A DNA stretch of 64,000 nt from CAVXDY01 sp963721335 (GCA_963721335.1 CAVRIV010000001.1:372001-436000); one strand, 5' to 3'; shown: positions 33,777-42,180, counted from the first letter of the stretch. Made by a program: numbers and translations. Notes: a model not told the origin generated them from the letters alone.

Positions 33777-34052
33777 CTACGCCGTGCGCCTGTGCTGGCC
33801 GCCGGTGACGGCGCGGTAGATCAGCAACAGGATGATCGCCCCGACGATGGCGGTGAGCCAGGTCGAGATGTCGAAGAACTCATCGAGCGGATCGGCGTCG
33901 AAGAGCGCACCGGCGACGAAGCCGCCGATCAGGGCGCCGGCCACCCCGATCAGCATCGTGACGATGATGCCACCCGGATCCTTTCCGGGCAGAAGAGCCT
34001 TGGCGATGATCCCGGCCAGCAGGCCGAGGATGATGAACGCGATGATCCCCAT
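33777..34052 (-). CDS. GlsB/YeaQ/YmgE-family stress membrane protein
   Basis: The product has 91 residues with three transmembrane helices. The family hallmarks are the N-terminal IIAFIILGLLAGIIAKALLPG followed by KDPGG, then MLIGVAGALIGGFVAGALF, and a final helix before the basic tail RAVTGGQHRRTA. These small proteins (transglycosylase-associated superfamily) are typical of general stress regulons; their biochemical role is unclear. It lies 2 bases upstream of the PilZ gene on the same strand and may lead that operon. Confidence 0.93.
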   Translation of the reverse strand: MGIIAFIILGLLAGIIAKALLPGKDPGGIIVTMLIGVAGALIGGFVAGALFDADPLDEFFDISTWLTAIVGAIILLLIYRAVTGGQHRRTA

Positions 34053-34153
34053 CGAGATGCTCCGTTCGTTCGGGTGGTCCCGGGACGTTTCCCCGGGTGG
34101 TCGGTCGGCTGGCTACTCCGGGCGCGTGTGCGCGCCCCGGAGCAGCCACTGCT

Positions 34154-34815
34154 TCATCGGCGTGGCGCCTGGTCGGGGCCGGTCCGGTCCTCGAGACGCT
34201 CGCCATCGGACCACCTGCGCAGGCGCACGCGGCCGGCCGAGCCCTCGCTCGAGCGGAGGGCGGCCGCGCGGTGACGTCCTGCGTGCCGCCGCCGGGCGTC
34301 CGGTCGTCGGCGCCGGGCTGGCCGGCGGCGCTGTCGTCCGTGTCGTCGGCCGCCCGGTTGGCGATCCGCGTCTCGGGGGTCGGTCCCTCGGTGGTGTCGC
34401 GGACGTCGTCGCGCCCACCGTCGGGGTGACGGGTCTCGGGCGTCGGACCGCGCGAGAGGTCCTCGCCGGCGAGCCGGTCGCGTCGCTCGTCCCAGTCGCG
34501 GACGCCGTGGCCGTAGTGCGAGCCGAGCGCGCGTTCGCGGTCGTAGTCGATCTCATCGTCGTCGCCCAGCGGGGGAGCGCTCTCGAGCTGCTCTCTCGTG
34601 TAGGCGACCCGGAGGTCGTCGTCGTCGGCGAGAGTCATCCCCTCGACGGGAACGACGTGCCGCTTGCCGGAGAACAACCCTTTCTTGGTCTCGACGTAGA
34701 TCGGCGTGCCGTCGACATCGACCAGCACGTCGTCCACCTTGCCGAGCTTCTCGCCGTCGGAGTCGTAGACCGTGCGGCCGTGGAGTGCCTCGGGTCGTGC
34801 GTGGGCAACGTCCAT
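34154..34815 (-). CDS. PRC-barrel domain protein, probably one frameshift
   Basis: From ATG 34815 the first 90 residues form a PRC barrel: LHGRTVYDSDGEKLGKVDDV, VDGTPIYVETKKGLFSGKRH, VPVEGM and VAYTREQL. A polar tail with repeated PTPETR follows. The frame as given runs on to 33880, through the GlsB gene in another frame, which is implausible. In a neighbouring frame the tail reads VRLRRWSDGERLEDR and stops at 34154. One indel between about 34200 and 34260 would give that shorter protein. PRC proteins of this type are stress-related in actinobacteria. Upstream is a low-GC divergent promoter region. Confidence 0.7.
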
Positions 34816-35008
34816 GGTGTTTCCCCCTTCTGATTGCGTCTTTGGTCCTGCAGGACGCTTGATACACCTACGCCATTTATATGAAACCTCTTGGCCTTAT
34901 GTGGTATTCCCTGACCCACCTAAAGGCCCATCACTCTCTACTGAGGCACAAAGTGGTACGGTCCGTGTCAGATGATCCACTCGGCGCCCGCGCCGAGAGG
35001 GGAGGCGC
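34816..35008. promoter_or_regulatory. Low-GC divergent intergenic region
   Basis: This 193-base stretch is clearly poorer in GC than its surroundings (for example CCATTTATATGAAACC at about 34875) and separates the PRC-barrel gene (minus) from the TetR-GAF-SpoIIE gene (plus). It must hold promoters for both. I cannot fix -10/-35 boxes with confidence. Confidence 0.5.
34955..34969. promoter_or_regulatory. Imperfect palindrome GGTACGGTCCGTGTC, possible TetR-type operator
   Basis: The core ACGGTCCGT is a nine-base palindrome, and the outer bases are partly symmetrical (GGT/GTC). It resembles operators of TetR-family regulators. It lies 40 bases before the start of a gene with a TetR-type HTH, so autoregulation is plausible. 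Confidence 0.4.
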
Positions 35009-36460
35009 GTGGACGACGGACGCGGAGTGCAGGACAACCCCGGCGAGGGACGCCGGCGGCGTGCAGACGCTGAACTGAACTACTCCCGCATCATCGAGGC
35101 CGCGGTGCTGGCCTTGCGGGACGATCCCCGGGCCACGATCGACGAGGTCGCCGCCCGCAGCGGCGTCGCCCGGGTCACCATCTACCGGCATTTCGGCTCG
35201 CGTCGGAAGCTGATGGCCGCTGCCGAGCGCCATGCGCGCGAGGAGGCGGACGCGAACGAGCGCGACGCTCTGCGGGCGGCGGGCGAGCTGTCGGGTGGGC
35301 CCACCTCCTTGAGCGTCGTCGATATCCTGAACAAGGTCCCGCCGCACCTCGTGGGCGACCAGATTCTGGCCGAGGCCCGCCGTCTCGACGGCGTGTCGTC
35401 GGCTGCCCTGTACCTGGTGGACATCGACGGTTCGGGGCTGCTGCTCCTCGCCGGCTCACCCGAGTTCCCCGCGAAGCTGCCCGCCCCGTTCGCCGTGGGA
35501 CCCGAGCTGCCGCGCGCGGGTGTTCCCGGCCTGCGGCGCCAAGTGGAGGAGCTCCTCCCCGGGGTGGCGCTGTCCCCGCTCTACCTGCGTGGGCGGGCCA
35601 TCGGCGTGCTCGTCGCGCTCGGTGCGGCCGAGGAGCCGCTCGCCGAGCTCGCCCGTCAGGCGGCAGCCGCGGTGGAGCTGGCCAAGCCCTACACCGACGT
35701 CCTCGACATGGTGCGCCGGCGCAAGGACATCAGCGCGGCCTCGGAGATCCAGCAGAACCTCCTGCCGCCGCGCATCGGGCGGCTCTCCGGAGCCACCGTC
35801 GCCGGCAACGTGCTGCCCTGCTACGACGTCGGCGGCGACTGGTTCGACTACGTGGACAACGCCGACGGCGGCTGGCTCGGCCTGGCGGACGCGATCGGCA
35901 TGGGTCCCAGCGCCGCGGCGCTGGCGTCGATCGCGCTCGGGGCTTTCCGCGCCGCTCGACGGAACGGCGCAGACCTGATGGAGGCGGTCGGCTACATGGA
36001 CGAATGCGTCACCGCGGTCGGGGGCTCAAGTGCTCCGGTGAGCGCGGTGATCGGCCGCTGGCACGGGCCGGCGAGCACCTTCACCTGGATCAACCGCGGT
36101 CACCCGGCGCCGCTTGTGATCCGGGCGGACGGACGAGCCGAGCGCCTCGGGCCCGCCGAGACCCCGCAGCTCGGGACGGAGAAGGGGTCCGCGCCCGAGC
36201 CGGAGCGGCGCCAGCTGACCCCGGGGGATCGCCTCATCCTCTTCTCGGACGGGGTCAGCGAGCGGGAGACGCGCTCTGGGCGACCGTTCGGGCACGAGGG
36301 CATCGCCAACGCGGCGGCCTCCGCCTCCGCGATCTCGGTCGCCGGAACGGTCAAGGCCATCGAGGAGGCGATCATCGCCGCATCGGACGCGCCGCTCTCC
36401 GACGACACCGCCCTCATTGTTCTGGCGCCCATCGTCCCCGATCCACCCCAGAGCGCATAG
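35009..36460 (+). CDS. TetR-type HTH / GAF / SpoIIE-type PP2C phosphatase fusion
   Basis: The product has 483 residues from GTG 35009. Residues about 25-70 form a TetR_N domain, with helix-turn-helix IDEVAARSGVARVTIYRHFG. Residues about 105-235 look like a GAF sensor (GVSSAALYLVDIDGSGLLLL, SPLYLRGRAIGVLVALG). Residues about 245-475 form a SpoIIE/RsbU-type PPM phosphatase. It has QQNLLPP, VGGDWFDYV, LADAIGMGPSAAALAS, GHPAPLVIR, LILFSDGVSE and DDTALIVL, so the metal-binding aspartates are present. Such phosphatases usually act on anti-sigma antagonists. Joining one to a DNA-binding domain would couple ligand sensing, transcription and partner switching. No sigma or anti-sigma gene is adjacent. 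Confidence 0.85.
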   Translation: MDDGRGVQDNPGEGRRRRADAELNYSRIIEAAVLALRDDPRATIDEVAARSGVARVTIYRHFGSRRKLMAAAERHAREEADANERDALRAAGELSGGPTSLSVVDILNKVPPHLVGDQILAEARRLDGVSSAALYLVDIDGSGLLLLAGSPEFPAKLPAPFAVGPELPRAGVPGLRRQVEELLPGVALSPLYLRGRAIGVLVALGAAEEPLAELARQAAAAVELAKPYTDVLDMVRRRKDISAASEIQQNLLPPRIGRLSGATVAGNVLPCYDVGGDWFDYVDNADGGWLGLADAIGMGPSAAALASIALGAFRAARRNGADLMEAVGYMDECVTAVGGSSAPVSAVIGRWHGPASTFTWINRGHPAPLVIRADGRAERLGPAETPQLGTEKGSAPEPERRQLTPGDRLILFSDGVSERETRSGRPFGHEGIANAAASASAISVAGTVKAIEEAIIAASDAPLSDDTALIVLAPIVPDPPQSA

Positions 36461-36780
36461 GGAGCGCGGACGAGGCGAGTCGGCCGTGCCGATTCTCGAT
36501 GAGCCGTGGCGCATTTCGGCGAACGGCTGCCAAGGAGCTGCCCGGCGTACAGCGCACACACGAGGCGCTCGACGCGCTCGACCAGCCGGCGCCCGCTCCC
36601 CGGGGAGCCCGAGAGCCTCAGCCACCCGTACCTTCAGCAAGCGCGAAATGCGGCGGGAACTTTCGGCAGGAGTGCGGCGAGGGGAGCGGCATCTGCTCGG
36701 ACGTGAGCCTCGACCAGGTCGCGGGAGGCGCAGATCACCGTCTGACCAGACACCCTGTGACCCCGGGTGACGGCTTCGGA
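36461..36780. other. Gene-free stretch before CCCACAG array B
   Basis: No frame here shows consistent coding character on either strand. The last 40 bases (from about 36741) already resemble the flank of the array at 29.5 kb. Confidence 0.5.
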
Positions 36781-36837
36781 CCCACAGGGCGCCCACAGGC
36801 CCCCTCTGACCCACAGAATCGGCTCCCTGACCCACAG
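36781..36837. repeat. Four-copy CCCACAG array, copy B
   Basis: CCCACAG occurs at 36781, 36792, 36810 and 36831 (spacings 11, 18, 21), nearly the same layout as copy A at 29576. Shared upstream bases include TGACGGCTnC, and CTGACCCACAGAA occurs inside both. The region from 36838 to the ATPase stop at 36968 shows no gene. Confidence 0.75.
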
Positions 36838-36967
36838 GCCCCCGGACATGCTTCACGGTGCACTCCGTGGGACCGTCGTCAGGACCACGGGAACGGCCCT
36901 CACGAAACGCGGCAGCGACCCGACGACTTCTGAAACGGCTTCTCCGTGACGAGGGCGACGGGTGGCT

Positions 36968-37996
36968 TCATCCTTCCGAGGGCGACGACCGGGTCAACTC
37001 TTCGAGGTCCACGACCGCGCTCAGCAGGTCGGGCGCGCGGATCTCCATCAGCTCGCCGCGACCGAGAGCGCCGAGTTCCATTCCGGCGCTCAGGCGCACC
37101 GCCTGTGCGTTGACCGCCGCCTCGAAGAGGCGGCGCGCGAAGCGGGCGTTTCCGAAGGTGGCGTTACGCTCCCGGGCCTCGAACAAGCCGGGCAAGAGGC
37201 CCTCGCCCTCGCGGTCGAGCCGGTACTCGTGGTCGGCGCACAGGTCCAGGAAGATCCTCGCGAGCTCCTCCGAGGTGTAGTCCGGGAAGGCGATCTCGCG
37301 CGCGAAGCGGGAGCGCAGACCGGGGTTCGACTCTAGGAGGTCGTGCATGAGGTCCGGGTAGCCGGCGACGATTACGACGAGCCGGTCCCGGTGGTCCTCC
37401 ATCCGCTTCAGCAGGGTCTGCACCGCCTCGGGTCCGTAGTCCCAGCCCTGTGCGCCCTCGCGCACGAGGCCGTAGGCCTCGTCGATGAAGAGGACTCCGT
37501 CGACCGCGCTGCGGACGACGCGGTCGGTCTTCAGAGCGGTCATGCCCACGTACTGGGAGACGAGGCCGGCGCGATCGACCTCAACCATGTGTCCCTCCCG
37601 CAGCAGGCCCATCGCGCGGTACATGCGGCCGAGCAGCCGCGCCACCGTCGTCTTGCCCGTGCCCGGGTTGCCGGTGAAGACGAGGTGCTGGGCGGCGTCG
37701 ATCCCGGCCAGGCCGTGCTCGCGCCGGCGCGCCTGCACCTGCAGGAAGGCGACCAGCGCGCGCACCTGGCGCTTCACCGGCTCGAGCGCCACGAGCCGGT
37801 CGAGCTCCGCCAAGAGCTCGTCGAGCCGCTCCGGATCGGCCGGTGGCGGCTCCTCCGCTCGGCGGGGATCCACCGTTCGCCAGAGGCGGTCGCTGAGTCG
37901 GCCGAGCTCGCCGGTCCGGATGCGCTCCTCAAGGCTCTGGAACGCTCGCTCGACCTCGTCGAAGGCACGCGGGCGTCGGTGTTCGTTCTCGTCCAC
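36968..37996 (-). CDS. CbxX/CfxQ-type AAA ATPase
   Basis: The product has 342 residues from GTG 37996. The AAA core (about 70-300) has VFTGNPGTGKTTVARLLG (Walker A), GVLFIDEAYGLV (Walker B), VIVAGYPDLM and LRSRFAREIAFPDYT (arginine finger and sensor). This is the CbxX/CbbX/EccA-like arrangement including the pore-type SQYVG loop. Relatives remodel Rubisco or assist type VII secretion; neither system is encoded here. It probably remodels some protein partner. It is alone on its strand inside the islet. Confidence 0.88.
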   Translation of the reverse strand: MDENEHRRPRAFDEVERAFQSLEERIRTGELGRLSDRLWRTVDPRRAEEPPPADPERLDELLAELDRLVALEPVKRQVRALVAFLQVQARRREHGLAGIDAAQHLVFTGNPGTGKTTVARLLGRMYRAMGLLREGHMVEVDRAGLVSQYVGMTALKTDRVVRSAVDGVLFIDEAYGLVREGAQGWDYGPEAVQTLLKRMEDHRDRLVVIVAGYPDLMHDLLESNPGLRSRFAREIAFPDYTSEELARIFLDLCADHEYRLDREGEGLLPGLFEARERNATFGNARFARRLFEAAVNAQAVRLSAGMELGALGRGELMEIRAPDLLSAVVDLEELTRSSPSEG

Positions 37997-38226
37997 GACC
38001 CCATGATCCCACTGTGGCTGGAGCGCGGCCGCGCCCTACCTCGCGAGTTGAAGACCGCCGGAGTCGGGCTGTCAGCGGGCGTGGGCGCGTCCGCGCCCAT
38101 CCTCGAGGGGCGCAGCACCGGTCCCCAGCGCCGCGGTGCGCCAGGGTCCGTCGTCAGATGAGGCCGAGCGTGCAATGACCTCCCGCCGGTCGGTGGGCCC
38201 CCGGAGACCCGGTACGATGGCCCCCC
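37997..38226. other. Intergenic, nothing recognised except a -10-like box
   Basis: No coding signal recognised between the AAA ATPase and the mini-ORF at 38227. TACGAT at 38213-38218 could be a -10 box. Confidence 0.4.
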
Positions 38227-38340
38227 GTGGAGACTTCTGCGACCAGCCCTGCCCCAGGCGAGCGCCTCCTCGAGGCTGGCGAGACCATCGAGGCGGTCGA
38301 GTCCGTCGCCGAGACCCCCTACGCACGGGATTATCGGTGA
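38227..38340 (+). CDS. 37-codon ORF with a leaderless-type promoter, next to tRNA-Arg
   Basis: GTG 38227 follows TACGAT (38213-38218) by 8 bases and encodes an acidic peptide (ERLLEAGETIEAVESVAE) with a short polar end. It stops at TGA 38338-38340, 6 bases before tRNA-Arg. The composition looks coding (mostly G/C at third positions), but I recognise no family. It could be a truncated gene cut at the islet border. Confidence 0.35.
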   Translation: METSATSPAPGERLLEAGETIEAVESVAETPYARDYR

Positions 38341-38384
38341 CAGATTGCCCTCGTAGCTCAGTGGATAGAGCACAGGTTTCCTAA
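38340..38384 (+). repeat. Right copy of 45-bp direct repeat
   Basis: Identical to 29441-29485. It ends just after the anticodon loop of the intact tRNA-Arg. With the left copy it brackets the accessory segment. Confidence 0.8.
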
Positions 38385-38419
38385 ACCTGGTGTCGCAGGT
38401 TCGATTCCTGCCGGGGGCA
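38347..38419 (+). tRNA. tRNA-Arg (CCT)
   Basis: Complete cloverleaf: acceptor GCCCTCG (38347-38353) pairs with CGGGGGC (38412-38418). The D-arm contains AGCTCAGTGGATAGAGC. The anticodon stem CAGGT/ACCTG encloses TTCCTAA (anticodon CCT), and the T-arm has GGTTCGATTCC. No CCA is encoded. Confidence 0.93.
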
Positions 38420-38529
38420 TCGGCTTGTCGTGCGGGATGTGGCCTGTGGGCTCGGCCCGCGGACCGAGTAGAGGCTCGTGAGGAGGCCGCCTGGCCTCCG
38501 ATTCCCGGCGGCGATCAAACCTCGGAGGG

Positions 38530-39729
38530 CTACGGATACGGCCCGCTCGGCAGGGGGTCGGGTCCCGGCTCGGTGCCCCTCGTCTGGCCGATCGCAGCAC
38601 CCAGCATCGGGAAGACGAGCACCGACAGCAGCCCGGCTCCTACGAGGGCGGCGGCGTTCTCGGGCAGCATCACGCCGGTCAACAGGCCGATCCCGGTGAT
38701 CGCGACGATGAGCGGCAATCCGGTGGCGGCGTAGAGCGCGAGCTGGAGCGGCTCGCGGCCGGGCAGCCGTGAACGGAAGACCACGAACACCGAGAGTCCT
38801 CGCACGGCGAGCAGGAGGACGAAGAAGACCGCGAGCCGCGCGGGACTGTCGATGATCGACTGCACGTCCACCTGCATTCCCGACACCACGAAGAACGCGG
38901 GGATGAAGAAGCCGAAGGCGATCCCCTCGATCTTGCGCTCGAGCCTCTCGTCGCCTCGGGGAAGCGTGACGCGGAGGACCACGCCGGCGGCGAAGGCGCC
39001 GAGCACGACGTCGAGCCCGAGCTCTCCCGCCAGCACCAGCAGCGACACCAGCAGCAGCATCGTGATCCTCACCGGGGTCTGCGAGGAGCTCTCGGACCCG
39101 AGCTGCACCAGGTCCGCGACCCGGCGGTCCTTCAGCCATCCCGTCGCCCGCGACAGGAGCAGGGCGATCAGCCCGAAGCCGAGGAGCAGCGCGAGCGACT
39201 CCCAGGCCCCGCGGGCGCTGAGAAACACGGAGATCGCGACGATCGGAGCGAACTCGCCCACGGCCCCGTTCGCGAGCGTGGCGCGCCCGAGGCTCCCACC
39301 GGTCGCGCCGGCGTCCCGGAGTATCGGTAGCAGCATCCCCAGGGCGGTCGTGGTCAGAGCGATGGCGACGGGCAGGAAGGCGTGGACGAAGCCCGAGGCG
39401 GCGAGGATGCCGACCACCACGAGGGAGGCGGCGATGGAGAGCAGCCACGCCGCGGCCGCGGCCGCCCCGTCCCTGCCCCGCAGCACCGAGAGGTCGAGCT
39501 CGAAGCCCGCGACGAAGAAGAGGAACCCGAGGCCGACGTTGGAGATCAGCAGGACCGCCGAGTTGGTCTGGGCCAGGTCGAGCACCTCCGGCCCCACCAG
39601 CGTCCCCAACACCAGCAGGAGCACCACCTCGGGGACCCTCCGCCGGGGGACGGCGGAGACGATCAGCGGCACGACCGCCGCGATCAGGACGATGACGAAG
39701 AGGGAGTCGAGCCCCTCAGGCAGCTCCAT
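38530..39729 (-). CDS. Cation:proton antiporter (CPA2/KefB-type membrane domain)
   Basis: The product has 399 residues and about eleven or twelve transmembrane helices. Typical segments are VPEVVLLLVLGTLVGP, LGFLFFVAGFELDL, ALTTTALGMLLPILRD, LANGAVGEFAPIVAIS and ELGLDVVLGAFAAGVVL, matching the Na+/H+ exchanger fold with its unwound helices. There is no C-terminal TrkA-N domain, so it is a bare transporter domain. It would exchange Na+ or K+ for protons. It is upstream of nothing obvious on its strand; a DUF2254 gene precedes it by 26 bases and may share a transcript. Confidence 0.88.
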   Translation of the reverse strand: MELPEGLDSLFVIVLIAAVVPLIVSAVPRRRVPEVVLLLVLGTLVGPEVLDLAQTNSAVLLISNVGLGFLFFVAGFELDLSVLRGRDGAAAAAAWLLSIAASLVVVGILAASGFVHAFLPVAIALTTTALGMLLPILRDAGATGGSLGRATLANGAVGEFAPIVAISVFLSARGAWESLALLLGFGLIALLLSRATGWLKDRRVADLVQLGSESSSQTPVRITMLLLVSLLVLAGELGLDVVLGAFAAGVVLRVTLPRGDERLERKIEGIAFGFFIPAFFVVSGMQVDVQSIIDSPARLAVFFVLLLAVRGLSVFVVFRSRLPGREPLQLALYAATGLPLIVAITGIGLLTGVMLPENAAALVGAGLLSVLVFPMLGAAIGQTRGTEPGPDPLPSGPYP

Positions 39730-39755
39730 CGCGCGCGCTCCTCCCCGGCCTCTCG

Positions 39756-41102
39756 TCAGCCGAAGCCAAGGCGGTCCGGAATCGAGGCGGTCTCGAGGAA
39801 GGCGGCGGGAAGCTCGGCCGTGGCCCCGGCCAAGGTCCTGCGGCGGATCGCGTTAACGGCGTCACGACGAGAACCCTCGACGAGATCCTCCAGAACGCCG
39901 TAGGCGGCCAAGAGGCGGCGGATCACCTGCGGGGAGCCCGCTCCGTAGAGGGCGATCTCGGTGTATCCGAGCGCGACGAGGCGGCCGAATCCGGGCTCCG
40001 GGATCCCCACCCGCACGGCGCCCGCGTCGTCGGCGTACCACCCGCTCGGATCGGGGCGCGTGGCGATCGTGGTGAGCAGGTCGGTGATGCGGTCAACTGC
40101 CTGGACGGCCGTCGTGGGGTCGTTGATGGCCGGCGAGAGGGCGCGGCTGGCGATGTCCACGAGCTGGCGGAGGCCGAAGCCGGGGTCCTGGATCAGCGTC
40201 CTCTCGCCTCCCCGCAGGAAGCAGGTGGAGATTCGCGCGCGCCACGCCGCGTCGTCGGAGGACCAGTGGACGCGGGCCATGGGAGTGCCGAGCGCCAGGT
40301 ACTCCCCCGGCTGCACGAGCAGCTCGATCCAGCCCCCGGCATCGGCCGCGACCCTGGTCAGTCCCCACACGTCGATCGACATGATCACGCCCGACCGGGT
40401 CTCGTTGCGCACCAGGGCCGGCGTGGGGTGCGGCACCGGCGCGGGCGCCTCGTCGTAGGCGGCGGCGGGGGGCACGAAGCGCTCGACCGCGGTGCGCCCA
40501 TCCGCGGTGACCGTGGCCAGGAGGTACTGCACCCGGAGCAGGCGCACGATGCCGTGGCAGAAGGTGATGAAGGCCGCGAGGGTGGCGAGCATCGCCACGT
40601 AGAGCGCGAGAAGAGTGACCGTGGGGACGCGGACCGCGGACCCCTCGCGCACCTCGACCAGCGCGTTCAGCGCGAGGACGAGCGTGCCCAGGAAGACCCC
40701 GAGCGTGACGTGCGTGAGGGTCGACCGCACGAAGACGCGCACGACGCGGGGCGAGTACTGCCCCCCCGCGAGCTGGATCGCCACGAGCATCGTGGCGAAG
40801 ACGACCCCGGTGAAGGTCAGCATGCCGGCCACGACCGTGGCCGCCAGCGTCTCGGCATCTCCTGGCGTGGCGCCTGGCAGCCAGGAGTAGTCGAGCGGCT
40901 GGTGGCGGTCGATCCAGAGCGTCAGGAACGAGAGCCCCATCGCGCCGACCACGAAGAGCGCGGGCACGAACCACATCGACAGCACCACGCGCTCGCGGAA
41001 GTTCAGCCAGCGAATCGGCGAGCGCTCCGCACGCCGTACGCGGACGTTCCCCCCCTCGCCCGCGGTCGTGGGGATCGGGCGGCGGGGGATCGAGGCGTGC
41101 AC
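39756..41102 (-). CDS. DUF2254 family membrane protein
   Basis: From GTG 41102 the product has 448 residues. Four transmembrane helices lie in the first half (VVLSMWFVPALFVVGAMGLSF, LAATVVAGMLTFTGVVFATM, TLGVFLGTLVLALNALVEV and a fourth near AMLATLAAFITFCHG). QLAGGQYSPRVVR is characteristic of DUF2254. A large soluble C-terminal part includes DPGFGLRQLVDIASRALSPA followed by INDPTTAV, also a family hallmark. Function unknown. Confidence 0.88.
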   Translation of the reverse strand: MHASIPRRPIPTTAGEGGNVRVRRAERSPIRWLNFRERVVLSMWFVPALFVVGAMGLSFLTLWIDRHQPLDYSWLPGATPGDAETLAATVVAGMLTFTGVVFATMLVAIQLAGGQYSPRVVRVFVRSTLTHVTLGVFLGTLVLALNALVEVREGSAVRVPTVTLLALYVAMLATLAAFITFCHGIVRLLRVQYLLATVTADGRTAVERFVPPAAAYDEAPAPVPHPTPALVRNETRSGVIMSIDVWGLTRVAADAGGWIELLVQPGEYLALGTPMARVHWSSDDAAWRARISTCFLRGGERTLIQDPGFGLRQLVDIASRALSPAINDPTTAVQAVDRITDLLTTIATRPDPSGWYADDAGAVRVGIPEPGFGRLVALGYTEIALYGAGSPQVIRRLLAAYGVLEDLVEGSRRDAVNAIRRRTLAGATAELPAAFLETASIPDRLGFG

Positions 41103-41225
41103 GGCGCCAGTATCCCGGCCCGATCGGCCGCGAGGAAGGCCGGGGGCATCACAGCCTGGATGCAGTGCGCCTCTGTCCACGCCGGACGAGCCGGGCCCCG
41201 TCGAGGACCAGGGCAGGGAGGGGGG

Positions 41226-42039
41226 TCAGGCTTCGTCGGCTCCGTCGACCTCCGCCCCGACCAGCACGACGAGAGAGCTCAGCCACAGCCAGAGCAGCAC
41301 CACCACGATCGACGCGAGCGCGCCGTACGTCTTGCCATAGCTCGCGAAGCTCGCCGTGTAGACGGCGAACAGGGCCGACACGACCAGCCATCCCACCGTG
41401 GCCACCACGGCCCCCTTGGTGACGAAGCCGAGCCGACCGCGAGCGCTTCCCCTGACCGAGAAGCGGTAGAGCAGGCCGACGCCGGCGATCATGAGCACCG
41501 CGAGGATCGGCCAGCGCAGGACCTCGAACGCGACGCGCGCGGCATCTCCGAGCCCGGAGTCCTCCAGCAGCGGAGGAACGGCGGCGACCAGGAAGATCAC
41601 GATGCCGATGAACACGATCGCGCCCGAGCGTCAGGAGCAGCGCCTTGCCCTTCTTCACGACGAACCCCTTCGGCTCGTCCCGCTCGCGCGCGACATGGAT
41701 GCCGGTGATCAGCGCCGCCATGCCGCCCGACGCGCTCCACAGCGCGAGGAGGATGGCGATCACCGCCGTGATCGACACGCCCCTGCTGCTGGCGTTGACG
41801 ATCGACGTGAGCTGAAACACGAGGAAGTCCTGGACCTCGGCCGGCAACGATCCGCCGAGGTCCTCGACCTGGCGCGTGACGTCCTCCGGGCTGGACACGA
41901 GCCCGTAGATCGAGACGAACGCGATGAGCATCGGCACCAGGGCCAGGAACGCGTAGAACGCGACCCCGGCCGCCACCAGGGTGAGATTGTGCTCGCGGAT
42001 GCGCTCGGGCAGCTTCGCCGCTGATGCCGTGATCGCCAC
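41226..42039 (-). CDS. YihY/BrkB family membrane protein, one frameshift
   Basis: GTG 42039 starts VAITASAAKLPERIREHN. The first frame gives LVAAGVAFYAFLALVPMLIAF, SLPAEVQDFLVFQL and ALWSASGGMAALITGIHVA, then breaks at about 41633 after KKGKALLLTLG. A neighbouring frame resumes with VFIGIVIFLVAAVPPLL and continues through LGFVTKGAVVATVGWLVVSALF, YGKTYGALASIVVVLLWLW and VVLVGAEVDGADEA to the stop at 41226. Both parts together are a complete YihY protein (six helices). One extra G in CTCGGGCG explains the break. The family was once called ribonuclease BN; its real function is unclear. Confidence 0.82.
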
Positions 42040-42180
42040 CGTCCCTGGAGTCGAGCAGCAGTCGGACCACGTGGTCTGCCCCGGTCCTCGACGAGCATCC
42101 CGCACACGATGATGCCGCGCAACATCCCGACGTGCGCCACGGGGTAACGTGTGCGCCAGGTCCGTCATCATGAATCGCGC

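Noticed and set aside
33880..34815. PRC-barrel gene as one 311-codon frame
   Set aside because: Its last third runs through the GlsB gene in another frame and has no sense; a frame break near 34230 with a stop at 34154 fits better.
29576..36837. CCCACAG arrays as DnaA boxes or a CRISPR
   Set aside because: The sites differ from TTNTCCACA at key positions, repeats are only 7 bases with uneven short spacers, and no dnaA, dnaN or cas genes are near.
29441..38384. A typical integrative element with integrase
   Set aside because: No integrase or excisionase is encoded inside, and it is the 5' rather than the usual 3' half of the tRNA that is duplicated. I keep it as an islet of unknown mechanism.
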